DNA of 64,000 bases. It comes from Dyella monticola. GTDB lineage: Bacteria > Pseudomonadota > Gammaproteobacteria > Xanthomonadales > Rhodanobacteraceae. The stretch lies in assembly GCF_003363155.1 (NCBI RefSeq), contig NZ_QRBE01000016.1, positions 1-64,000 on the forward strand, in the 5' to 3' direction. Shown here piece by piece: positions 19,513-26,446 of the stretch. The position numbers and the translations under genes were made by a program. The notes below the pieces were generated by a model, which was given only the letters and a program-made list of their open reading frames with translations, ran no database searches and was not told the origin of the DNA. Position 1 is the first letter of the stretch. Every line of letters begins with the position of its first letter.

Positions 19513-19737
19513 TCAGCCCGCGGCGATCACATGAATGCGCAGGTCATCCCACTGCACGGTTTGCCCCGCGTGGATCTTGCAGGTCTTGCGCAGTTCCTGC
19601 ACGCCATCCACGTACACCGCACCGCTGGCAACGATCAGCTTGCCTTGGCCGCCACTGTCGCATAGGCCACTCAGCTTCAGGAGTTGGTTGAGTTCGACGT
19701 ATTCGCGGTCAAGTTCGAAATCGATGTGCTGGGTCAT
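19513..19737 (-). CDS. S4-domain RNA-binding protein (YbcJ-like)
   Basis: 74 residues, the length of YbcJ. An S4 fold is visible: ELNQLLKLSGLCDSGGQGK, then VASGAVYVDGVQELRKTCKI, with the usual loop GxV.V.G. It probably binds structured RNA in the cytoplasm. Its ATG overlaps the stop of the barstar gene by four bases (ATGA), so the two are translationally coupled. It is the last gene of a three-gene unit that begins with a ribonuclease. Confidence 0.88.
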   Translation of the reverse strand: MTQHIDFELDREYVELNQLLKLSGLCDSGGQGKLIVASGAVYVDGVQELRKTCKIHAGQTVQWDDLRIHVIAAG

Positions 19738-20177
19738 GAGTGGCGATGCGAAGGCAGAGCCATGGGATGTTCGGGCAAGCTGAGGAAAGCGAAGAACGGA
19801 CGCTCCTGCGTCATCGCAAAATGAGCCGCTTCATGCAGGATTGCAAGCAGTGTGTCGCAGTCTTTCGCTGCGGCCTGGCGCAGATCGTTGGCATGGTCGA
19901 TCAATAAGACATGCCCCGCGCCATGCAGCCAGCCCAGGTCGCGCAGGCTATCCAGCAAGGCATCCCAGTTCTGCCCGAAACCCGATGGCAGCTTCAGTGC
20001 CGCGGCCAGGCGGCGCAGCAGCTCACCCTTGTCCTGGCAACCGGCCAGATCAGTGCGGCAGACGTACAGGTGACCTTGTTCGGCTGCGCTGACCAGCGCG
20101 TCGAAATCAGCGGCATCGACAAAATACACGCCACCGTCGTTGGCCTGCGTCAGGTCGAGGGCACCTTCCGCGCTCAT
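19734..20177 (-). CDS. Barstar-family ribonuclease inhibitor
   Basis: 147 residues. The barstar core is clear: GFGQNWDALLDSLRDLGWL, corresponding to the helix and Asp-rich face that blocks barnase, preceded by GCQDKGELLRRLAAAL. The N-terminal 40 residues are an extra segment not present in Bacillus barstar (90 residues). No signal peptide, so it should stay in the cytoplasm and protect the producer from the ribonuclease encoded immediately upstream. Its ATG overlaps the ribonuclease stop codon by four bases, and its own stop overlaps the S4 gene start in the same way. Confidence 0.9.
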   Translation of the reverse strand: MSAEGALDLTQANDGGVYFVDAADFDALVSAAEQGHLYVCRTDLAGCQDKGELLRRLAAALKLPSGFGQNWDALLDSLRDLGWLHGAGHVLLIDHANDLRQAAAKDCDTLLAILHEAAHFAMTQERPFFAFLSLPEHPMALPSHRHS

Positions 20178-20611
20178 CGATTCACCTGGAAGGGTTTGAA
20201 ACTGCGGTAGTGATCGTCGGTGTAATAGAACGCCGTGGGCGGCGTGCCGCCGGTAATGATGCGCCGCGCGCCGCGGTTCTGTGCACCTGGCGTGGGCACG
20301 GTGTATTCATGGTAATAGCCGCGCGGTTGCTGCGGCAGAACGCCTTCGTAGTTACCGAACACAACCCCGTCCTGGCTGTACGGGAATGGGCCGCCGTGCA
20401 GGATTTCCGTCAAGGTCACGCAGGCTTCGGCGGGCATGAATGCCGGCAGATTGGATCGTGCGTCCGGGCAGTTGTCCTTGTCCACAGCGGGCAACGTAAC
20501 GTTGCCGTTCGAAACCATTCCCGCGGGCCGTGGCGCATGGCGGTTCAAGTACACCAGCCCGCAGATGAGCGCGACGACGAGTACGAGGGGAATGAAGCGA
20601 GACAGGGACAC
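20174..20611 (-). CDS. Secreted or membrane-anchored RNase Sa-like guanyl-specific ribonuclease
   Basis: About 145 residues. It starts at GTG 20611, supported by AAGGAG six bases upstream; the frame from 20713 adds an unlikely leader. An N-terminal hydrophobic segment (FIPLVLVVALICGLVYL) acts as signal or anchor. The catalytic domain closely resembles Streptomyces RNase Sa: GPFPYSQDGVVFGN, RGYYHEYTVPTPGA and TDDHYRSF. The catalytic triad is present at E102, R117 and H134. The two cysteines of the mature part (48 and 64) do not match the RNase Sa disulfide. It cuts RNA after guanosine. The partner inhibitor gene overlaps it by four bases. Confidence 0.88.
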   Translation of the reverse strand: MSLSRFIPLVLVVALICGLVYLNRHAPRPAGMVSNGNVTLPAVDKDNCPDARSNLPAFMPAEACVTLTEILHGGPFPYSQDGVVFGNYEGVLPQQPRGYYHEYTVPTPGAQNRGARRIITGGTPPTAFYYTDDHYRSFKPFQVNR

Positions 20612-20765
20612 CGCAGACTCCTTGTTGGCGATCCGCGCAGTGTAGTGCGTTGCGCGGCCGCGTGCCCAATGGTCTCTGGCGTCGTTGCGCAGAGTGACTT
20701 TAAGGACATGCACGGGTCACGGCCCAAGCTTATACAACGCTTACCCATTTGCGCAGGAGAACGAC

Positions 20766-21764
20766 ATGCTCCGCAAGGCTTTGTGGTTGACGGTTGCGCT
20801 TGGCCTGTACGGCGCGACGTGTGCATCGTTTGCGAGCGATGCGCCAGCCGATGCACCTCAGGTGTTCGCGCCCGGCGTCATCTCCGGCCCTGCCGGCGAA
20901 GCGTGCCCGGCGTTCACGCCGGATGGAAATACCGTGTACTTTGATGTGGGCATGATGATCCTGGTCTCGCATCGCGAACACGGGACGTGGTCCAGACCGG
21001 ACATCGCGCCGTTTTCGGGGCAGTGGCTCGATCATGATCCGACCATGTCCCCGGATGGTTCTTACCTGGTATTCGTATCCAATCGTCCAATAAAACCGGG
21101 CGCGCAAGCGCTCTCGGTCACCGTGCATGGCAAGGTCTATCCGGCGCGTGGCGGCCATCTGTGGCGCGTGGATCGCAAAGGCAACGGTTGGGGTACGCCG
21201 GTGCATCTACCCGATGCCGTCAATAGCAGTGATCGCACCTACGCGCCGAGCATTGCGGCGGACGGAAGTCTCTATTTCATTCACCCCGATGGACAGGGCG
21301 TGTTTCACATCTACAGTTCGGCGTTCACGCATGGTGTTTATCAACCCGCCACGCTCGTCGCGGTGGGAGACCCATCGGCTACGACGCACGACCCGGCGAT
21401 AGCGCCCGATCAGTCCTTCATGGTGTTCAATTCGGCCGACCCTAAAGCAGGCGGCATGGGCGATTTCTACATCGCGTTTCGCGAAGGCGGCCATTGGGGC
21501 AAGCCGATTGATCTGGGCGAGGCGATCAATGGCAAGCCGGGCAAGTGGAGCCAGTGGGGCGCGCACATCGCACCCGATCACCGCACGCTTTATTACACCA
21601 GCGATCGGCAAACAGAATTGACCTACCCCCTCACGCCCGAGCAGGCGAAGACCACGCTTGCGCGCATGGAAAGCTGGGACAACGGCAACGACAATATCTG
21701 GTACGTATCGCTGGCACCCTGGCTGGATGGGCGCCACGCCCAAGTCGCCGCAAAGGGGGGCTGA
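20766..21764 (+). CDS. Exported WD40-like (PD40/TolB-type) beta-propeller protein
   Basis: About 332 residues. A signal peptide (MLRKALWLTVALGLYGATCASFA) precedes repeated PD40-type blades: CPAFTPDGNTVYFD, DPTMSPDGSYLVFVSNR, APSIAADGSLYFI, DPAIAPDQSFMVFNS and GAHIAPDHRTLYYTSDR. Such propellers are periplasmic or secreted scaffolds; no enzyme motif is seen. The ATG at 20766 follows CAGGAGAACGAC. It is divergent from the ribonuclease unit (155 bases apart) and followed by a serine hydrolase gene on the same strand 90 bases later. Confidence 0.85.
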   Translation: MLRKALWLTVALGLYGATCASFASDAPADAPQVFAPGVISGPAGEACPAFTPDGNTVYFDVGMMILVSHREHGTWSRPDIAPFSGQWLDHDPTMSPDGSYLVFVSNRPIKPGAQALSVTVHGKVYPARGGHLWRVDRKGNGWGTPVHLPDAVNSSDRTYAPSIAADGSLYFIHPDGQGVFHIYSSAFTHGVYQPATLVAVGDPSATTHDPAIAPDQSFMVFNSADPKAGGMGDFYIAFREGGHWGKPIDLGEAINGKPGKWSQWGAHIAPDHRTLYYTSDRQTELTYPLTPEQAKTTLARMESWDNGNDNIWYVSLAPWLDGRHAQVAAKGG

Positions 21765-21854
21765 TCGCACCGGCGCAAGGCAGCGTGACTTCTGGCGCAG
21801 AAGCCGGATGACCGGCGGCAAGCTAGACTGGTGCTTTATGTGTACGGAGCCGCT

Positions 21855-23534
21855 ATGCCCCTCCCATCCTTGTCCTTGCGCGTAACCGGTTGTTGCGCCT
21901 TGCTGGCTTTCGCATCGGCCGCGCAAGCGTGGCCGATAGCAGCGTCTCCCGTGGCGCCGGCCGATACCGCACCGCAAAATGCCGGCACTGCGCTGCCGCC
22001 GATGCTGCAGGATTTCGGTGCCTACGTGGACGACGCGCGCAAGACCTTCAAGGTGCCGGGCATTGCCGTGGCGATCGTGAAGGACGGCAAGATCGTGCTC
22101 GAGGAAGGCTACGGCCTGCGCGAAGAGGGCAAGCCGGAAAAAGTGGATGCGCATACGCTGTTCGCGATCGCTTCCAACACCAAGGCCTTTACCGCCGCCG
22201 CGCTGCAAATGCTGGCCGAGCAGGGCAAGGTAGACATGGACGGGCGTGTGACCGATTACCTGCCCTGGTTCCAGATGTCCGATCCGTACGTGACGCACGA
22301 TATGCGCGTGCGCGATCTATTGGCGCATCGCAGCGGCCTGAGCCTGGGTGCGGGCGACCTGCTGTACTGGCCGCCGACCAGCTACACCACGCAGGAAGTG
22401 GTACAGCGCTTGAGCAAAGTGCCGATCGCCAACGGTTTTCGCAGTCACTACGCGTACGACAACATTCTCTTCGCCGTGGCCACGCTCGTCATCGAAAAGG
22501 TCTCTGGCGAACGCTACGCGGATTTCATCCGCGATCACATCTTCAAACCCGTTGGCATGGATGAGTCACTGGTCGACATGACTTACCTCAAGCCGGGCAT
22601 GGATGTCGCGATGGGCCACGCCTTGTACAACTTCACCGACCTCAAGCCGGTGCCCCCGATGGCGTGGATCAATAACCCGGGTGCCGGTGGCATCTACGCC
22701 AGCGTGCACGATCTGGCCAAATGGATGAACGTGCAGCTTGCTGGAGGTGCGTTGCCGTCCACCGATGCGAGCGGCAAGCCGCGGCAACTGTTCTCGCAAA
22801 ACAGCCAGAACCAGATGTGGACCATGTTGACGCCCATTCCGGTCAGCAAGCCGCCGATTCCCCAATTGCAGCCGCTGGTACCCAATTTCTACGGCTATGG
22901 CGAAGGTTGGTTCCTCAGCGATTACCAGGGGCAGAAGCTGGTGTGGCATACCGGTGGTTGGCCTGGCATGGTGTCGCGCGTCACGCTGGTGCCCGGCCTG
23001 AAGCTGGGTGTGGTGGTGCTCACCAATCAGGAATCCGGCGCAGCGTTCAATGCCGTTACCTATCGCGTGCTGGATGCGTACCTGCATCCGGGTACCAAGA
23101 CCGATTGGGTGGCCGTGTACGACGAGGCCGTGAAGCATTCGCATGGCGAAGCGGACCAGGGCTGGAAGAAACACGAGGCCGCGCGCGACGCCAAAAGCAA
23201 GCCTTCGCTGCCGCTGGCAAGCTACGCAGGTACGTATCGTGATCCGTGGTACGGCGACATCATCATCACTGACGAAGCCGGCAAGCTGCGTCTGCGATTC
23301 AGCAAGACGCGACAACTCGTCGGCACCATGACGCCATGGCAACACGATACCTTCACCGTGCGCTGGGACGATCGTGCCTTGAATGCGGATGCGTTCGCGG
23401 AGTTTTCGCTGGATGCGGATGGTCATGTGCGCAGCATGCGCATGCAGCCGATTTCACCGCTCACGGATTTCAGTTTCGATTTTCAGGATTTGCGCTTGAC
23501 GCCAGTGAAGGCTGATGAGGCGAAAGTTGATTGA
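21855..23534 (+). CDS. Class C beta-lactamase-family serine hydrolase, exported
   Basis: About 559 residues. The signal peptide runs to about AQA (residue 25). The catalytic SxxK is SNTK in FAIASNTKAFTAAAL; the second motif is YDN in YAYDNILF; the KTG-like box is HTGG in LVWHTGGWPGM. A C-terminal DUF3471-type domain starts near ASYAGTYRDPWYGD. Members act as esterases, peptidases or beta-lactamases; the long C-terminal domain favours a peptidase/esterase over antibiotic resistance. The start is the ATG after ACGGAG; the earlier in-frame ATG lacks a site. Confidence 0.88.
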   Translation: MPLPSLSLRVTGCCALLAFASAAQAWPIAASPVAPADTAPQNAGTALPPMLQDFGAYVDDARKTFKVPGIAVAIVKDGKIVLEEGYGLREEGKPEKVDAHTLFAIASNTKAFTAAALQMLAEQGKVDMDGRVTDYLPWFQMSDPYVTHDMRVRDLLAHRSGLSLGAGDLLYWPPTSYTTQEVVQRLSKVPIANGFRSHYAYDNILFAVATLVIEKVSGERYADFIRDHIFKPVGMDESLVDMTYLKPGMDVAMGHALYNFTDLKPVPPMAWINNPGAGGIYASVHDLAKWMNVQLAGGALPSTDASGKPRQLFSQNSQNQMWTMLTPIPVSKPPIPQLQPLVPNFYGYGEGWFLSDYQGQKLVWHTGGWPGMVSRVTLVPGLKLGVVVLTNQESGAAFNAVTYRVLDAYLHPGTKTDWVAVYDEAVKHSHGEADQGWKKHEAARDAKSKPSLPLASYAGTYRDPWYGDIIITDEAGKLRLRFSKTRQLVGTMTPWQHDTFTVRWDDRALNADAFAEFSLDADGHVRSMRMQPISPLTDFSFDFQDLRLTPVKADEAKVD

Positions 23535-23541
23535 GCGTTGC

Positions 23542-23568
23542 TTCCATCCCTGAAAACAGGGGATGGAA
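23542..23568 (+). terminator. Stem-loop between serine hydrolase and esterase genes
   Basis: TTCCATCCCTG, AAAA, CAGGGGATGGAA: an 11-bp stem with one bulged base seven bases after the stop. No T-tract follows, so it may weaken rather than end read-through to the next gene. Confidence 0.45.
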
Positions 23569-23602
23569 TGTCGTGGCGGGGCATTCATTTTAGGGAGAGA
23601 TC

Positions 23603-25240
23603 ATGCGTACACGTCCACTCGTGCTTGGGGCATTGCTCGGCTGCGGCCTGTTGGCGGCGGTCTACACCTTTGCCCGGCAAGAAGCGCCAACGGTTCCCAC
23701 GCATCGCTTTTTCCATGTGCAACTTGGCGGGAGCGAAAACCAGCCTGTATCGGGTCGCCTGTTGTTATTCGCGGAGGAAGCGAATGCCGCCAAAGCCGAT
23801 GCGAAAGATGGAAAAGTGCAGGAGGTCGATGCCAACCCCTTTCATCCCACGCAAACCGCGATTGCCGCGCGTGAGGTGAGCCGTCTTGTGCCGGGGCAGG
23901 TGATCGATATCGATGCGGATGCGGACACCTATCCGAATGCATGGTCGAAACTTCCCGCTGGCGACTATGTAGTGCAGGCGGTGCTGGACGTCGATCACAG
24001 TTACAACTACCTCGGGCGCACGAGTGGCGATCTGGTAAGCAGTGTGGAAACGGTGCATCTGCCGGATGCCGCCATTCCCACCGTGACGCTCGATCAGACC
24101 GTGCCCAAGAACGATCCCTGGGCCATGCCCGATTCAGCGCCAGCCGCCTTGCGCGATGCAGCCAAGACCTTGCATGAGCAGGCGCGGCCGATCGATTTCA
24201 TCAGCCCGGTGCTTACTCAATTCTGGGGCCGACCCATCCATATGCGCGGTTATGTAGTGTTGCCGCCAGGCTATGCGTCATCTGGCCAGCGTTATCCCAC
24301 GGTGTATTTCACCCATGGATTTACCGGCAATGTGGATCGCCTGCTGCGTCCGATGGCCTATGTACAGGCCGGTATGAGCAGCGGCCAGATGCCACCGATG
24401 ATCTGGGTATTCCTGGATGAATCCAGCGTCACCGGCACGCACGAATTCGCCGATTCGGTGAACAATGGCCCATGGGGGCAGGCGCTCACCACGGAATTGA
24501 TTCCGTATCTGGAATCGACCTACCGCATGGATGCGAATGTCCACGGCCGCTTCCTCAACGGGCATTCTTCTGGCGGCTGGGCCACGCTGTGGTTGCAGAC
24601 GCGCTATCCGAAGATCTTCGGCGGCACCTGGTCGACGTCGCCCGATCCGAGCGATTTCCACGATTTCACCGGCCCAGATCTCTACGCGCCGCAGGCCAAT
24701 GTCTATCACAAACCCGATGGCACGCCGTGGCCGCTGGTGCGCGATCAGGGCAAGGTGCTTGGCACGTTCCAGCAGTTCGCCCAGATGGAGCGCGTGCTCG
24801 GCCCCTACGGCGGCCAGCTGGCTTCGTTCGAATGGGTGTTTTCGCCGCGCGGTAAAGATGGCCGCCCGGAGCAGATGTTCAACCGTGACACCGGCGCTGT
24901 GGATCCGAACGTGGTTGCGTACTGGCACGACCATTACGACATCGCCTATCGCCTGCAAACGCATTGGCCTGAGCTGAAGCCGAATCTCGACGGCAAAATC
25001 CATTTGTACGTGGGCACCGCCGATACCTTCTATCTGGATGGTGCCGCCCATCGCCTCAAGGCCGTGCTGGATGGCCTGGGTGCGCACACGGATTTCCGTT
25101 TCATCCCAGGCCGCACGCACTTCGACCTCTACAAGGAGGGCGATGATCGCTTCGCCTTGTTCAAGGACATCAGCTGGGCGATGTACGCCGTGGCCCGGCC
25201 CGATTCCAAGCTGAAACCCAAGCTAAACCAGGCGCAGTAA
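23603..25240 (+). CDS. Exported esterase/alpha-beta hydrolase (esterase D family)
   Basis: 545 residues. A hydrophobic N-terminus (LVLGALLGCGLLAAVY) is the signal. Residues 30-180 form a beta-rich domain of unknown role; residues 200-530 are an alpha/beta hydrolase with the nucleophile elbow NGHSSGGWATL (Ser in GHSSG) and a likely catalytic His in PGRTHFDLY near the C-terminus. The layout matches enterochelin-esterase/esterase-D proteins annotated as putative esterases. GGGAGA precedes the ATG. It lies 68 bases after a serine hydrolase gene on the same strand, so two exported hydrolases may be expressed together. Substrate unknown. Confidence 0.83.
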   Translation: MRTRPLVLGALLGCGLLAAVYTFARQEAPTVPTHRFFHVQLGGSENQPVSGRLLLFAEEANAAKADAKDGKVQEVDANPFHPTQTAIAAREVSRLVPGQVIDIDADADTYPNAWSKLPAGDYVVQAVLDVDHSYNYLGRTSGDLVSSVETVHLPDAAIPTVTLDQTVPKNDPWAMPDSAPAALRDAAKTLHEQARPIDFISPVLTQFWGRPIHMRGYVVLPPGYASSGQRYPTVYFTHGFTGNVDRLLRPMAYVQAGMSSGQMPPMIWVFLDESSVTGTHEFADSVNNGPWGQALTTELIPYLESTYRMDANVHGRFLNGHSSGGWATLWLQTRYPKIFGGTWSTSPDPSDFHDFTGPDLYAPQANVYHKPDGTPWPLVRDQGKVLGTFQQFAQMERVLGPYGGQLASFEWVFSPRGKDGRPEQMFNRDTGAVDPNVVAYWHDHYDIAYRLQTHWPELKPNLDGKIHLYVGTADTFYLDGAAHRLKAVLDGLGAHTDFRFIPGRTHFDLYKEGDDRFALFKDISWAMYAVARPDSKLKPKLNQAQ

Positions 25241-25330
25241 CGCGCGAGGATGTGGCGTGCCAGGGTGTTGCCAGCTCCAATTTGAGGCATAGTTGCCGGC
25301 ACAGGCGCTGTAGGTGACTGGCGCTTGGGA

Positions 25331-25355
25331 GTGTCGTCTTCAATGAAGACGACAC
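25331..25355. repeat. Perfect palindromic hairpin
   Basis: GTGTCGTCTTC, AAT, GAAGACGACAC: 11-bp perfect stem with a three-base loop, 90 bases after the esterase gene and 67 bases before the next start. No T-tract; either an attenuating stem or a protein-binding dyad. Confidence 0.5.
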
Positions 25356-25421
25356 GTCGGGAAGCGTTCGTCACGGGCGCTGCGTTTCCTGCATTGGGGC
25401 AATCAAGCTGGAGGGAATCAC

Positions 25422-25868
25422 ATGAAATCCTTAGGGTTGATGGCAGTATTGGCGGCCGCGTTGATGGCCGCCCCATGGGTCTACGCGCAACAGGCTCCTG
25501 CCGCGGCGGGCAGCATGACGGTGCAGTGCAACGATGGGACGTCCCAAACGGTTTCCACTACCAAGGGTGCCTGTCGCGGGCACAAGGGCGTGAACAAGTC
25601 GGCCAGCAGCTCGGCCACATCAGCGACGCCCGCCGCAACAGCGACGCCCGCATCCAAGTCCACGACGATGTCCAAGGCCGAGCCGGCAACCACGGCGGCA
25701 GCGGGTGGTGGCCCTGGTCAGGTGTGGGTCAATACCGGTTCCAAGAGCAAGGCTTATCATTGCCAGGGCAGCAAGTGGTATGGCAAGACCAAGCAAGGCA
25801 AGTACATGAGCACGGCCGATGCGCAGGCGGCGGGTTATCACGCGGCGAAAAACGAGAAGTGTCAGTGA
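25422..25868 (+). CDS. Exported DUF3761-type small protein with C-terminal YHC/GKYM module
   Basis: 148 residues. Signal peptide MKSLGLMAVLAAALMAAPWVYAQ. Next comes the DUF3761 pattern CNDGTSQ...KGACRGHKGV (residues about 33-56), a Ser/Thr/Ala-rich linker with near-repeats of SATPAATATPAS, and a C-terminal 50-residue module VWVNTGSKSKAYHCQGSKWYG / GKYMSTADAQAAGY, which I recall as a widespread small domain in proteobacterial exported proteins. Function unknown. GGAGG precedes the ATG. Confidence 0.8.
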   Translation: MKSLGLMAVLAAALMAAPWVYAQQAPAAAGSMTVQCNDGTSQTVSTTKGACRGHKGVNKSASSSATSATPAATATPASKSTTMSKAEPATTAAAGGGPGQVWVNTGSKSKAYHCQGSKWYGKTKQGKYMSTADAQAAGYHAAKNEKCQ

Positions 25869-25956
25869 CGGTGCGGCAGCCCTCGCTGCGCGGGGAGGGT
25901 TGCCTTCGCGCGCGCGGCGCGATCATCGCGCCTGCGCGTGCGCCATGGTCAGCCGT

Positions 25957-26382
25957 TCAAGCTACCTGCCACGGATCGTAGCTGCCGATCCACCACAAAT
26001 GGCCTTCCGGATCGCGGCAGGCATAACCGGCGCCGCCGTACTCTTTCTCCGCATAATCCTCGACGATGTCCGCGCCTGCCGCTTTGGCTTGCATGTAATG
26101 CGCCTTGCAGTCCTTGACGATGATGCAAGCGCATTGTGTTTGGCGTCCTCCAATCTCGTCCGGCTGGGCCATGTACACCCCGAATCCATCCGGGCTGACC
26201 TCGCTCAACATGACCATCCCTGCGCCATACACCAATTGCGCGTGCATCACGCGGCCTTGCTCGTTCTCGTAAACGGCCTGTTTTTCGAAGCCGAGGGTTT
26301 TGCATAGCCAATCGATGGCGGCGTGCGCATCGCGATAGCGCATGCACGGGATGATCGTGCTGCCGTGAGCGGGGGTATTCAT
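25957..26382 (-). CDS. VOC (glyoxalase/bleomycin-resistance fold) protein
   Basis: 141 residues. Two beta-alpha-beta-beta-beta units are visible: IIPCMRYRDAHAAIDWLCKTLGFEK at the start and KAHYMQAKAAGADIVEDYAEKEYGG ... CRDPEGHLWWIGSYDP at the end, the latter typical of VOC proteins of the PhnB type. Members include lyases, dioxygenases and binding proteins; nothing here gives the substrate. AAGGGA precedes the ATG. It converges with the DUF3761-type gene. Confidence 0.85.
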   Translation of the reverse strand: MNTPAHGSTIIPCMRYRDAHAAIDWLCKTLGFEKQAVYENEQGRVMHAQLVYGAGMVMLSEVSPDGFGVYMAQPDEIGGRQTQCACIIVKDCKAHYMQAKAAGADIVEDYAEKEYGGAGYACRDPEGHLWWIGSYDPWQVA

Positions 26383-26446
26383 GGCGAAATCCCTTTGAAT
26401 GGAGGCCCAAGCCTAATCCACTGAGTGCGTTGCGTCGTGGGACGTT

